52,622 bases of DNA. Origin: Bacteroidales bacterium UBA5226. Lineage in GTDB: Bacteria; Bacteroidota; Bacteroidia; Bacteroidales; UBA932. The notes beneath the pieces were generated by a model. It did not search any database, was not told where the DNA came from, and was given only the letters and a program-made list of their open reading frames with translations. Where the stretch lies: assembly GCA_002409325.1 (NCBI GenBank), contig DHUU01000016.1, forward strand, positions 17,439 to 70,060, given 5' to 3'. Of this stretch, positions 32,391 through 41,443 are shown one piece after another. A program made the translations under genes and the position numbers. How positions within the stretch are numbered: the stretch's first letter is position 1; each line of letters begins with the position of its first letter.

Positions 32391-34334
32391 TTAGTTAATC
32401 AATTCTTTTATTTCTTTCCGGAGCAGATCAGCAAATGCTTCCTGTTTCATGGTGCCTATATTTCCTTCACCCTGACGACGTACCGACACCGTTCCTGAGG
32501 TCTCCTCTCTCTCCCCAACTACCAGCAAATAGGGGATTCTCTTCAACTCATTCTCCCTTATGCGCTTACCTACAGTCTCGTTACGATCGTCAAGCAAGGC
32601 GCGAAGTTCGCAATTATTCAAGAAATCACAAACTTTTTTTGCAAAATCATTATATTTTTCGCTTAATGGCAAGACTACCACCTGTTGCGGAGCCAGCCAA
32701 AGAGGAAATTTTCCGCCTGTATGTTCAAGTAAAACTGCAACAAAGCGTTCCATTGATCCAAAAGGTGCCCGGTGGATCATCACCGGTCTGTGTTTTTTAT
32801 CATCTGCTCCGGTATATTCCAGTTCAAAACGTTCCGGCAGGTTGTAATCGACCTGAATAGTACCCAACTGCCATTTTCTTCCTATAGCATCGCGTACCAT
32901 AAAGTCCAGCTTAGGGCCGTAGAACGCTGCTTCGCCGTATACAACCTGAGTCTGAAGCCCTTTTTCAGAAGCGGCTTCTATAATGGCATTTTCTGCTTTT
33001 TCCCAATTTTCGTCCGATCCTATGTACCTGGATGTGTCGTTCTTGTCGCGGAGTGACACCTGTGCCGTAAACTCGTTAAAACTTAATGTTTTGAATATAT
33101 ACAAGACAATATCAATAACTTTGCAGAATTCCTCCTTGATCTGGTCCGGCCTGCAGAAAATATGGGCATCATCCTGGGTAAAGCCTCGGACCCTTGTCAA
33201 CCCGTGCAATTCACCGCTTTGTTCATAACGGTAAACAGTTCCGAATTCAGCCAGGCGTACGGGCATGTCTTTATAGGAATATGGCTTTGCTTTGTATATC
33301 TCGCAGTGATGGGGACAGTTCATGGGTTTAAGCATGAATTCCTCTCCTTCCTGCGGTGTTGTGATTGGCCTGAAACTGCTGGTCCCGTATTTGGCATAAT
33401 GACCGCTGGTTACATACAGTTCTTTCTGGCCGATATGGGGTGTTATCACCTGCTGATAGCCGTGTACTTTCTGAACGTTTTTCAGAAAGTTTTCCAGCCG
33501 CTCTCTCAGGGCTGCACCATTGGGCAACCACAGGGCAAGTCCCTGTCCCACCCTTTGTGAAAAGGTGAAAAGTTCCAGTTCCTTTCCCAGTTTGCGGTGG
33601 TCTCTTTTTTTCGCTTCCTCAAGCATTTTCAGATATTCCTCCAGCTGGGATTTTTTAGGAAAAGTGATCCCATAGATCCTGGTGAGCATCTGGCGTTTTT
33701 CATCCCCTCGCCAATAGGCTCCTGCAATGGAAGTAAGTTTTATGGCTTTGATTAAAGAGGTATCGGGAATATGGGGTCCCCTGCACAAGTCTGTGAAAGA
33801 ACCGTTTGAATAAAAGGTTATGGTCCCGTCTTCCAGGTCATTGATCAATTCACACTTATAGGGATCTCCCTTTTCCTGATACGTCTTAAGGGCTTCATCC
33901 TTGCTTACCTCCCTGCGTTCAAAGACCTGACCGGTCTTTGCCATTTCCAGCATCTTGCGCTCCACGGTCTCCAGATCGGCTTCTGCTAGCTGACGTCCTT
34001 CCAGGTCAATATCGTAATAAAAACCATTTTCTATGGCCGGTCCTATTCCAAATTTTACCCCAGGGAAAAGAATCTCCAATGCTTCTGCCATCAGGTGGGA
34101 AGAGGAGTGCCAAAAAACCTGCTTCCCCTCTTCGTCTTCCCATTTAAGGAAACGCACAGCGGCATCCTTTGTGAGCGGGACACGGATGTCTGTCAGGATT
34201 CCGTCCACTTTCATGCCCAGCACCACGGCCGCCAGTCCGGGGCTGATCTCTTTTGCGACCTGATAGCCTGTAACCCCGCTTTCATATTGTTTTGTTTTCC
34301 CGTCGGGAAAAGTGATTGTAATCATATTCTGCAT
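32391..34334 (-). CDS. thrS: Threonyl-tRNA synthetase
   Basis: Charges tRNA-Thr. 647 residues. Order: an N-terminal TGS domain (ITFPDGKTKQYESGVTGYQVA), the editing domain with HSSSHLMAEALE and YWRGDEKRQMLTRIYG, the class II core (MNCPHHCEIY with a zinc ligand Cys, RVRGFTQDDAHIF, IHRAPFGSMERF) and the anticodon-binding domain (PQQVVVLPLSEKYNDFAKKV) at the C-terminus. The start is M1 (34334) or M4 (34325). It leads the thrS-infC-rpmI-rplT-lepB transcript. Confidence 0.97.
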   Translation of the reverse strand: MQNMITITFPDGKTKQYESGVTGYQVAKEISPGLAAVVLGMKVDGILTDIRVPLTKDAAVRFLKWEDEEGKQVFWHSSSHLMAEALEILFPGVKFGIGPAIENGFYYDIDLEGRQLAEADLETVERKMLEMAKTGQVFERREVSKDEALKTYQEKGDPYKCELINDLEDGTITFYSNGSFTDLCRGPHIPDTSLIKAIKLTSIAGAYWRGDEKRQMLTRIYGITFPKKSQLEEYLKMLEEAKKRDHRKLGKELELFTFSQRVGQGLALWLPNGAALRERLENFLKNVQKVHGYQQVITPHIGQKELYVTSGHYAKYGTSSFRPITTPQEGEEFMLKPMNCPHHCEIYKAKPYSYKDMPVRLAEFGTVYRYEQSGELHGLTRVRGFTQDDAHIFCRPDQIKEEFCKVIDIVLYIFKTLSFNEFTAQVSLRDKNDTSRYIGSDENWEKAENAIIEAASEKGLQTQVVYGEAAFYGPKLDFMVRDAIGRKWQLGTIQVDYNLPERFELEYTGADDKKHRPVMIHRAPFGSMERFVAVLLEHTGGKFPLWLAPQQVVVLPLSEKYNDFAKKVCDFLNNCELRALLDDRNETVGKRIRENELKRIPYLLVVGEREETSGTVSVRRQGEGNIGTMKQEAFADLLRKEIKELIN

Positions 34335-34365
34335 TTAATGATAGGTGTTGTTTTATAACAACTGG

Positions 34366-34373
34366 CAAAGTTA
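34366..34373 (-). promoter_or_regulatory. -7 promoter element of thrS operon
   Basis: TAACTTTG on the minus strand, an exact TAnnTTTG match, 31 bases upstream of the thrS start. Confidence 0.6.
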
Positions 34374-34394
34374 GGTATTTTTTAAAAAAATTGG

Positions 34395-34402
34395 TTACTT
34401 TG
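34395..34402 (+). promoter_or_regulatory. -7-like element of the DUF4199 operon
   Basis: TTACTTTG, one mismatch to TAnnTTTG, 19 bases before the ATG at 34422; divergent from the thrS promoter. Confidence 0.45.
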
Positions 34403-34421
34403 TGAGTCAAACCTTAACCTT

Positions 34422-34937
34422 ATGTCCATGAATCAGTCTTTTTGGAACAAAGCCGCCATCTACGGAATCCTGCTGGCCCTGGTTTCCGTCTTTTTTATGG
34501 TACTGCAATCGGTACTGACACCTGAGCGGTGGATGAATATTTTATTCTGGATAGCAAAACTGGCCACCACCATCGGCCTGCTTTTCTATTTCATGAAAGA
34601 TTTTGGTAAGGGAAAAGACAGCTACACGTATTCAGACTCCTTTAAATTCGGTATTGCTGTTTCGTTTTGTTCTTCCATTATTGCAGCCGCCTATTACTAT
34701 ATACATATGATGTTCCTGTTTCCGGACAGTGCCGGCCAGATTACCAACGCCCTTCTCTCGGGCTTTGAACAGGCCGGCATTACAGAAGAAGATTTCAATG
34801 CAGACAAATTAATAGCCCGTTTACCTGTCATTATTACAATATCCCAGCTTATCTACTTCAACATCCTGGGCCTGCTCTGGTCTTCCCTGCTGGCTAACGG
34901 AACAAAGCACAAAGTTGTCTCCACACCTTTTATATAA
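34422..34937 (+). CDS. DUF4199-family membrane protein
   Basis: 171 residues with four hydrophobic segments: AAIYGILLALVSVFFMVLQSVL, ILFWIAKLATTIGLLFYFMKDF, FGIAVSFCSSIIAAAYYYIHMMF and VIITISQLIYFNILGLLWSSLLAN. The layout matches the DUF4199 proteins that commonly precede a family 2 glycosyltransferase in Bacteroidota; the glycosyltransferase follows here after 13 bases. Function is unknown; a role in glycolipid or cell-wall precursor handling is inferred from the pairing only. Confidence 0.85.
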   Translation: MSMNQSFWNKAAIYGILLALVSVFFMVLQSVLTPERWMNILFWIAKLATTIGLLFYFMKDFGKGKDSYTYSDSFKFGIAVSFCSSIIAAAYYYIHMMFLFPDSAGQITNALLSGFEQAGITEEDFNADKLIARLPVIITISQLIYFNILGLLWSSLLANGTKHKVVSTPFI

Positions 34938-34950
34938 TTAAAGCACCTAC

Positions 34951-35922
34951 ATGGACCTGTCTGTAGTCATCGCTTTGTATAATGAACGGGAATCACTTCC
35001 CGAATTACTAGACCGCATCAGAACGGTGCTCGCCTCACCCCTGGAAACCAACCTTCAACACCTTCCTGAATATGAAATCATCTTTGTGGACGACGGCAGC
35101 ACAGACGGCTCCTGGGACTTCATAACAGAACAGGCAGACAGGGATTCCCGTATCCATGGGATCCGTTTTCGCCGTAATTATGGGAAATCAGCAGCCCTTT
35201 ACTGCGGATTCGGTACTGCTCTGGGGAAGGTGGTCATCACCATGGACGCCGACCTGCAGGACGATCCGGCCGAGATTCCCGCGCTCTACCGGATGGTGGC
35301 CGACGGGACCTACGATCTGGTCTCGGGGTGGAAAAAGAAACGCAAGGATGCTGTCTTTACCAAGAACATTCCTTCACGCATCTACAACGCAACCGCAAGG
35401 ATGGTTACCGGAATCCGACTCCATGACATGAACTGCGGTCTGAAAGCTTATCGCAGCGAAGTGATCAAAAGCATAGAGGTTTACGGAGAAATGCACCGCT
35501 ACATTCCTTACCTAGCAAAGGAAGCGGGTTTTACCCGGATCGGGGAAAAATCCGTGGTGCATGCAAGGCGTAAATACGGCAAGAGCAAATTTGGGCTAAG
35601 CCGTTTTGTCAATGGGTACCTTGATTTGCTGACTTTGTGGTTCCTGGCCCGGTTTGGGAAAAAACCGATGCATATATTCGGACTTTTTGGATCCCTCATG
35701 TTTCTGACGGGCGGATTCATTGCCGTTTGGCTCATAGTCCAGAAACTATATTGGCAGTCTCACAGTCTGCCGTACCGCGCTGTCACAGAACAACCCCTCT
35801 TTTATTTGGCCCTGCTGGCGATCGTCCTGGGGATGCAACTTTTCCTGGCAGGCTTTCTGGGCGAACTTGTTTCGCGCAACGCTGCCGAAAGAAATCATTA
35901 CCACATAAGGGAAAAACGCTAG
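34951..35922 (+). CDS. Family 2 glycosyltransferase, DPM/GtrB-like
   Basis: 323 residues. A GT-A catalytic domain (about 1-230) contains VVIALYNERESLPELL, FVDDGSTDGSWDFI and the metal-binding TMDADLQDDPAEIPAL, with RRKYGKSKFGL near its end. Two C-terminal membrane helices follow (IFGLFGSLMFLTGGFIAVWLIV, FYLALLAIVLGMQLFLAGFLGELV). This is the layout of enzymes that transfer a sugar from a nucleotide donor to a polyprenyl phosphate on the cytoplasmic face. The sugar is unknown. A hairpin terminator follows 43 bases after the stop. Confidence 0.92.
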   Translation: MDLSVVIALYNERESLPELLDRIRTVLASPLETNLQHLPEYEIIFVDDGSTDGSWDFITEQADRDSRIHGIRFRRNYGKSAALYCGFGTALGKVVITMDADLQDDPAEIPALYRMVADGTYDLVSGWKKKRKDAVFTKNIPSRIYNATARMVTGIRLHDMNCGLKAYRSEVIKSIEVYGEMHRYIPYLAKEAGFTRIGEKSVVHARRKYGKSKFGLSRFVNGYLDLLTLWFLARFGKKPMHIFGLFGSLMFLTGGFIAVWLIVQKLYWQSHSLPYRAVTEQPLFYLALLAIVLGMQLFLAGFLGELVSRNAAERNHYHIREKR

Positions 35923-35964
35923 CGCTTACACTTGATTCATTATGCTGTATATCTGCACTATAAT

Positions 35965-35992
35965 AAAAGAGCTCCCTGGTAGAGCTCTTATA
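35965..35992 (+). terminator. Hairpin terminator after the glycosyltransferase
   Basis: AAGAGCTC, a seven-base loop and GAGCTCTT, followed by a short AT-rich tract (ATATTAATTAT). The T run is weak. Confidence 0.6.
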
Positions 35993-36112
35993 TTAATTAT
36001 CTGTTAAACAAGGCAATACATCAAGTGTGCGCGGCACAAATCAACTTATACAACCATAAAAGCTCTGGTTAGGGAAAAGCGGTCGTTGGGGCAGTAATAC
36101 GCAAAATTGCAA

Positions 36113-36186
36113 GGTCGCTTGAGTGCTAAGAAAGGAGTGCTTTTTATTTTAAGCCGAGGCACTCCTTTCTTAGCACTCAAGCGACC
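36113..36186. repeat. Perfect 28-bp inverted repeat with 18-base loop
   Basis: The left arm 36113-36140 (starts GGTCGCTTGAGTGC) and right arm 36159-36186 (ends GCACTCAAGCGACC) are exact reverse complements over 28 bases. The loop (36141-36158) is T-rich and ends in TTTAAGCCGAG. It lies in the 337-base gap between the glycosyltransferase and mgsA. No T tract follows on either strand, so it is not a standard terminator. The rest of the gap (35993-36112 and 36187-36259) shows nothing else recognisable. Origin and function unknown. Confidence 0.9.
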
Positions 36187-36259
36187 GCCATCAGGAAAGG
36201 TTAAATCCTCGGCCAAAAGAAAAAAAACCATCATTGTCTTGTAGTGCAGTGACTGCCGG

Positions 36260-36691
36260 TTACAAGGTCCGGTTCAGGTAATCATCAAAGGATTCCGGAG
36301 CCGGGATATACGAGCTGTCAAACAATGCGGAAGAGATCAGAAAGTCGGCTGTAGACCTGTTACAGGCTGTCGGGATATTATACAGGCTGGAAATGCGAAG
36401 CAATGCTTTGATATCCACATCGTGGGGCTGCGGCTGCATGGGATCCCAGAAGAAAATCAACATGTCAATTTTACCTTCTGCTATAAGGGCTCCCATCTGC
36501 TGATCCCCGCCCAGGGGACCTGATTTTAAAGAGGTAACAGTGATCCCGGTAGCCTCTTCCACCATACGGCCTGTAGTTCCCGTACATACCAGCCTGTGCC
36601 TGGAAAGGCGTTCCCTGTTAAATTGCACCCACTCTATCAGATCTTTCTTTTTATGGTCATGTGCAACTAATGCCAGATTTTTTCTGTACAT
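36260..36691 (-). CDS. mgsA: Methylglyoxal synthase
   Basis: Converts dihydroxyacetone phosphate to methylglyoxal and phosphate, a bypass used when sugar phosphates accumulate. 143 residues. Family motifs: LALVAHDHKKKDLIEWV at the N-terminus, CTGTTGRMVEEATG (phosphate binding), SGPLGGDQQMGALIAEG with the catalytic Asp region, and FFWDPMQPQPHDVDIKALLR with the active-site His. It lies 11 bases after lpd and is the last gene of the secA-lpd-mgsA transcript. Confidence 0.95.
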   Translation of the reverse strand: MYRKNLALVAHDHKKKDLIEWVQFNRERLSRHRLVCTGTTGRMVEEATGITVTSLKSGPLGGDQQMGALIAEGKIDMLIFFWDPMQPQPHDVDIKALLRISSLYNIPTACNRSTADFLISSALFDSSYIPAPESFDDYLNRTL

Positions 36692-36702
36692 GATAAGGGT
36701 TT

Positions 36703-38079
36703 TTAAATGTTAACACATTGACCGCAGGCGATGGCTGCAGCCTCCATGATTCCTTCACTCATGGTAGGATGAGGAAAAACAGTGCGGACCAGGTCATGGT
36801 CTTTGATTTTCATTCCTATGCAGGCAACCAGGCCGCCTATCATCTCTGTTGCATGGGCCCCTATGATATGGGCCCCTAAAAGGCGGTTGTCGTGTGCATC
36901 GAAAACGAGTTTGACAAAGCCTTCCCGTTCCCCTGCGGCAGCTGCCTTCCCGGATGCGGTAAAAGGAAATTTTCCAATTCTGACCTCAATGCCCTTTGCT
37001 TTTGCTTCTTTTTCACGCAGCCCTACTGATGCAATCTCGGGTGTGGCATAAATGCAACCCGGGATATTGCTGTAATCCACATCTGGGACCTGTATTCCAG
37101 CCATTCGTTCCACACAGCAAAGAGCTTCGGCAGAAGCCAGATGTGCAAGCGCGGGCGTGGGCAAAACATCCCCTGCCGCATAAATTCCGGGTACTGTAGT
37201 CATAAAATCTTTATCCACAACAATTTTTCCGCGGACCATCTGTACCCCTGCTTCCTCCAGTCCCATATTGGAAGTATTGGGGAGCACGCCCGCTGCCGAA
37301 AGAACCACATCGGCTTCTATGTATTCGGTCCCTTTTTTTGTTTCCACTTCCAGGCAGCACCCTTTAACAAATTTTTCTGCAGATTTAACCCCGGCCGAGG
37401 TCATGACCCGGATTCCGGCCTTGCGGAACGAACGGCTCAGCTGGGCTGCCACATCGGCATCTTCCGTGGGCACGAGCTGGTCCATATATTCAATTAGCGT
37501 CACCTTTGTTCCCAGCGAATGGTAAAAATAGGCCAGTTCGGTGCCTATCGCTCCGGAGCCTATCACGGCCATGCTCCCGGGGATGGTTTCCGGCACCATA
37601 GCCTGGCGGTACGCTATGATCCTTTTTCCGTCTATAGACGCTCCCGGAAGGGAATTAGGTTTTGAACCCGTTGCGATCAATATCCTTTTTGTATCCAGCA
37701 TTTTGTCTCCCACGGAAACCTTTCCGGGGCCATCAACGTGTCCCTTCCCATGAATCACCTCTACTTTGTACTTATTAAAAAGGTATTCTATACCCTTGGA
37801 CATCTGGGCAGAGACTTCCCGGCTTCTGGAGACAATGGCGGCCAGATCGGGTTCCACCCCTCCGGAGAGCTTTATCCCGTAGGCTTGGGAATTTCTGGAT
37901 AAATTCAATACCTCAATGCTTTTGAGCAGGGCCTTGGTGGGGATACACCCCCAGTTAAGACAGACACCTCCCAGGGGGCCCCTTTCAACAACTGCTGTCC
38001 TGAATCCCAACTGGGCAGCACGGACTGCCGCTGTATAGCCGGCAGGGCCGGAACCAATGATTATCAAATCGTATGACAT
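36703..38079 (-). CDS. lpd: Dihydrolipoyl dehydrogenase
   Basis: E3 flavoprotein that re-oxidises dihydrolipoamide of 2-oxo acid dehydrogenase or glycine cleavage complexes using NAD+. 458 residues: FAD-binding IIIGSGPAGYTAAVRAAQLG, the redox-active disulfide in GGVCLNWGCIPTKALL, NAD-binding VIGSGAIGTELAYFYHSLG, YAAGDVLPTPALAHLASAE, and the C-terminal His-Glu in VFPHPTMSEGIMEA. No E1 or E2 genes lie nearby. It begins 18 bases after secA. Confidence 0.95.
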   Translation of the reverse strand: MSYDLIIIGSGPAGYTAAVRAAQLGFRTAVVERGPLGGVCLNWGCIPTKALLKSIEVLNLSRNSQAYGIKLSGGVEPDLAAIVSRSREVSAQMSKGIEYLFNKYKVEVIHGKGHVDGPGKVSVGDKMLDTKRILIATGSKPNSLPGASIDGKRIIAYRQAMVPETIPGSMAVIGSGAIGTELAYFYHSLGTKVTLIEYMDQLVPTEDADVAAQLSRSFRKAGIRVMTSAGVKSAEKFVKGCCLEVETKKGTEYIEADVVLSAAGVLPNTSNMGLEEAGVQMVRGKIVVDKDFMTTVPGIYAAGDVLPTPALAHLASAEALCCVERMAGIQVPDVDYSNIPGCIYATPEIASVGLREKEAKAKGIEVRIGKFPFTASGKAAAAGEREGFVKLVFDAHDNRLLGAHIIGAHATEMIGGLVACIGMKIKDHDLVRTVFPHPTMSEGIMEAAAIACGQCVNI

Positions 38080-38097
38080 AGAAAACTTATGGATTGA

Positions 38098-41000
38098 TTA
38101 GTTTTTACCGTGACATTGCTTGTATTTCTTACCGCTCCCGCAAGGACACGGATCGTTCCTGCCTACCTGTTTCTCTACATGGACCGGTGCATTGGAGCGG
38201 GGTTCGGCCGATTGTGTCAGCAAATCGGGTCGCGAGGTCTGGGTGTTGCTCAGATCGGTGCGTTTTCTTTCGCTTCCGGCCTTGTCCAGCCTATCCTGGT
38301 CCTGGCGCAGGGGAATGTGAGCCTTAAGGAGGAAAGACAGCACTTCGCGGGCAATTTTTTCGAGCATTTCGCTGAACAGCTTGAAGCTTTCAAACTTGTA
38401 TATGAGCAAAGGGTCTTTTTGTTCATAGGTGGCGTTCTGCACAGACTGTTTCAAATCGTCCATATCGCGCAGGTGCTCTTTCCAGAATTCATCGATCACT
38501 ACCAGGTTGATGGTCTTGTTAATGGCCCGGGTCAATTCCTTGCCCTTGCTTTCATAGGCTTTCTGAATGTTTACAATAACCTGATAGATACGCTTCCCGT
38601 CACTCACTGGTACCACCACGTTCTCATATGTGGCCCGCTGTGTCTGATAAATGTTCTTTATAATGGGCCAGGCCTGGGCTACCAGGGCCTCTGCCCTGCG
38701 GTTGTAAGTAGACTGTATTTGCTCTGTCAGTGATTCTGCCATTTCTGCGACAGTGGCCTTGCGGAAAATTTCCTGGTCAAATCCCGGTTCAATGGATATC
38801 TGCCGTATCAGTTCAAAACGGAGGTCTTCATAATCTGTCCCATCCATGCTCTGCATGAAGGATTCTGCATAGTCGGACATCATGTTGGCCACATCCACAT
38901 CTACACGTTCCCCGTACAAGGCATTGCGGCGCCGGGTATAGATCACTTCGCGCTGCGAATTCATGACATCGTCATATTCGAGCAGCCGTTTCCGGATCCC
39001 GAAGTTGTTCTCTTCCACTTTTTTCTGTGCCCTTTCAATGGAGCTCGACAACATGGAGTGCTGCAGAACCTCTCCTTCCTTCATGCCCATCTTGTCCACT
39101 ATGGCTGCAATCCTTCCGCTGCCAAAGAGACGCATCAGGTCATCTTCCAGAGACACAAAAAAGATGGAAGAACCCGGGTCCCCCTGGCGGCCGGCGCGTC
39201 CGCGCAACTGCCGGTCTACCCGGCGGCTGTCATGGCGCTCTGTTCCCACGATGGCCAGACCACCGGCTTCCCTTACCCCTTCCCGGAGCTTGATGTCCGT
39301 ACCCCTTCCGGCCATGTTTGTAGCAATGGTCACCGAGGAAGCCCTCCCGGCTTCGGCCACAATCTCGGCTTCCCGGGCATGCTGTTTGGCATTGAGGACA
39401 TTGTGCTTTAAACCACGCATTTTCAACATGCGGCTAAGCAACTCTGAGACTTCTACAGAAGTCGTTCCCACAAGTACAGGCCTTCCGGCTTTTGTCAGCT
39501 CGTCAATTTTATCTATGACCGCATTGTACTTCTCACGTTTTGTCTTGTAAATCAGGTCTTCCTCGTCTTTTCTTATCACAGGACGGTTTGTCGGGATAAC
39601 CACCACATCCAGCTTGTATATGGACCAGAACTCGCCTGCCTCTGTTTCTGCCGTGCCCGTCATACCGGCCAGTTTGTGGTACATACGGAAGTAATTCTGG
39701 AGCGTTATGGTGGCAAAGGTCTGGGTGGCTGCCTCTACCTTTACCCGTTCCTTGGCTTCTATAGCCTGGTGCAGACCGTCCGAATAACGCCTCCCTTCCA
39801 GGATACGGCCCGTCTGCTCGTCAACGATTTTGATCTTGTTGTCCACCACGATGTATTCCACATCCTTATCAAACATTGCATAGGCTTTAAGCAATTGATT
39901 GACTGTATGAACGCGTTCAGACTTGATGGCATATTCGTTTAAAAGGGTATCCCTGGCGGCCTCTTTTTCTTCTGCGGTCAGGTTTTTCTTTTCCAGCTCA
40001 GAAATCTCGGTGCCCATATCGGGCAGGATGAAGAAGTTGGATTCGCTGACTTTTCTGGCTATCAAATCGTGTCCTTTTTCTGTCAGGTTCACCGATTTTT
40101 GCTGCTCTTCAATGACAAAGTACAGGTCGTCTGTGATCAGGTGCATCTGCTTGTTGTTGTCCTGCATATAGAAATTCTCTGTCTTCTGCAGCAACTGTTT
40201 GATCCCTGGCTCACTCAGGTATTTGATGAGCGGATTGTATTTGGGGAGTCCCTTGAATGCCCTGAGCAGGATCTTACCTCCGTTTTCCTCGTCTGCTTCC
40301 TGTATCAGCTTTTTTGCCTCAGCAAGGTACTGCTGTACCAGGGACCTCTGGGCCTGGTACAGGTTTTCCACGATGGGTCTGAATTCGTTGAATTGCTGGT
40401 CTTCGCCTTTGGCTACGGGCCCCGAGATGATCAGGGGGGTACGGGCATCGTCAATAAGCACCGAGTCAACCTCGTCCACAATGGCATAATGGTGTTTCCT
40501 CTGGACCAGGTCATCGGAATTGATGGCCATATTGTCGCGCAGGTAATCAAAGCCAAATTCATTGTTTGTTCCAAAGGTTATGTCGGCACGATAGGCCTTG
40601 CGGCGTTCATCCGAATTGGGCTGGTGCTTGTCCAGACAATCTACCCGGAGTCCGTGGAATTCATAGAGGGGTCCCATCCATTCCGAGTCACGTCTGGACA
40701 AGTAATCGTTCACCGTGACTACATGGACTCCCTTGCCGGCCAATGCATTCAGAAAAACCGGGAGGGTGGCCACCAGCGTTTTCCCTTCCCCGGTTGCCAT
40801 CTCGGCAATCTTGCCTTTGTGAAGCACTACCCCGCCTATGAGCTGCACATCATAATGGACCATGTCCCAGGTAATGCGGTTGCCCCCGGCCATCCATGAA
40901 TTGTGCCATACGGCTTTGTCTGCCTTGATCTCCACATGGTCTTTGGTCGTGGATAGCTGCCTGTCAAAGTCGGTAGCTGTCACAGTCAGGGTCTGGTTCT

Positions 41001-41376
41001 GGAAAAAGCGCCTTGCTGTGGATTTCATGATGGCAAAGACCTGGGGTAGCACGCGGTCCAGGATCTCCTCTATCTTTTCATCGATCTTTTTGGTGAGTTT
41101 GTCCACCTCGGTAGCCAGAGCTTCCTTCTTGAGAACTTCAATTTCAACATCTTCAAGCTGTTCCCTGAGTATTGCTTTTTGTTTTTCGTCTTCGGTAATG
41201 TAATCCTGGATGGTCTGTTTGATTTTCAGCGTTTCTGCACGCAGGGCATCATGATCCAGCTTATCAATCCTGTCGTATTCTTTTTTGATCCTTTCAAGGT
41301 AAGGGGCCAGCTGCTTGAGGTCCTTGTCAGCTTTGGAACCGAAAATTTTCCCTATTACGTTTATAATTGAGGCCAT
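38098..41376 (-). CDS. secA: Protein translocase ATPase SecA
   Basis: ATP-driven motor pushing preproteins through SecYEG. 1092 residues, longer than the roughly 900 of E. coli, with extra segments in the first nucleotide-binding half (around residues 45-110 and 330-400), as in other Bacteroidota. Motifs: Walker A MATGEGKTLVATLP, Walker B YAIVDEVDSVLIDDARTPLI, TNMAGRGTDIKL and LRGRAGRQGDPG. It ends in the zinc-binding tail CPCGSGKKYKQCHGKN. Start ASIINVIGKIFG is standard. It has its own promoter at 41412-41419. Confidence 0.97.
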   Translation of the reverse strand: MASIINVIGKIFGSKADKDLKQLAPYLERIKKEYDRIDKLDHDALRAETLKIKQTIQDYITEDEKQKAILREQLEDVEIEVLKKEALATEVDKLTKKIDEKIEEILDRVLPQVFAIMKSTARRFFQNQTLTVTATDFDRQLSTTKDHVEIKADKAVWHNSWMAGGNRITWDMVHYDVQLIGGVVLHKGKIAEMATGEGKTLVATLPVFLNALAGKGVHVVTVNDYLSRRDSEWMGPLYEFHGLRVDCLDKHQPNSDERRKAYRADITFGTNNEFGFDYLRDNMAINSDDLVQRKHHYAIVDEVDSVLIDDARTPLIISGPVAKGEDQQFNEFRPIVENLYQAQRSLVQQYLAEAKKLIQEADEENGGKILLRAFKGLPKYNPLIKYLSEPGIKQLLQKTENFYMQDNNKQMHLITDDLYFVIEEQQKSVNLTEKGHDLIARKVSESNFFILPDMGTEISELEKKNLTAEEKEAARDTLLNEYAIKSERVHTVNQLLKAYAMFDKDVEYIVVDNKIKIVDEQTGRILEGRRYSDGLHQAIEAKERVKVEAATQTFATITLQNYFRMYHKLAGMTGTAETEAGEFWSIYKLDVVVIPTNRPVIRKDEEDLIYKTKREKYNAVIDKIDELTKAGRPVLVGTTSVEVSELLSRMLKMRGLKHNVLNAKQHAREAEIVAEAGRASSVTIATNMAGRGTDIKLREGVREAGGLAIVGTERHDSRRVDRQLRGRAGRQGDPGSSIFFVSLEDDLMRLFGSGRIAAIVDKMGMKEGEVLQHSMLSSSIERAQKKVEENNFGIRKRLLEYDDVMNSQREVIYTRRRNALYGERVDVDVANMMSDYAESFMQSMDGTDYEDLRFELIRQISIEPGFDQEIFRKATVAEMAESLTEQIQSTYNRRAEALVAQAWPIIKNIYQTQRATYENVVVPVSDGKRIYQVIVNIQKAYESKGKELTRAINKTINLVVIDEFWKEHLRDMDDLKQSVQNATYEQKDPLLIYKFESFKLFSEMLEKIAREVLSFLLKAHIPLRQDQDRLDKAGSERKRTDLSNTQTSRPDLLTQSAEPRSNAPVHVEKQVGRNDPCPCGSGKKYKQCHGKN

Positions 41377-41411
41377 ATTTGCAGTTTTTCGATCATTATT
41401 CTTATAACCTG

Positions 41412-41419
41412 CAAATGTA
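41412..41419 (-). promoter_or_regulatory. -7 promoter element of secA
   Basis: TACATTTG on the minus strand, an exact TAnnTTTG match, 35 bases before the secA ATG and just after the stop of the beta-helix lipoprotein gene. Confidence 0.6.
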
Positions 41420-41443
41420 CATTATTCTTCCCTATTATTCGCT

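Noticed and set aside
36113..36186. Palindrome as an ordinary rho-independent terminator of mgsA or the glycosyltransferase
   Set aside because: No T tract follows the hairpin on either strand, the stem is much longer than usual, and the glycosyltransferase already has a hairpin at 35965.
36046..36234. 62-codon minus-strand frame across the palindrome
   Set aside because: It exists only because both palindrome arms happen to be open; the peptide has no recognisable features and no promoter.
40069..40899. Long plus-strand open frame (276 codons) inside secA
   Set aside because: Antisense shadow of SecA; the protein is low in recognisable features.
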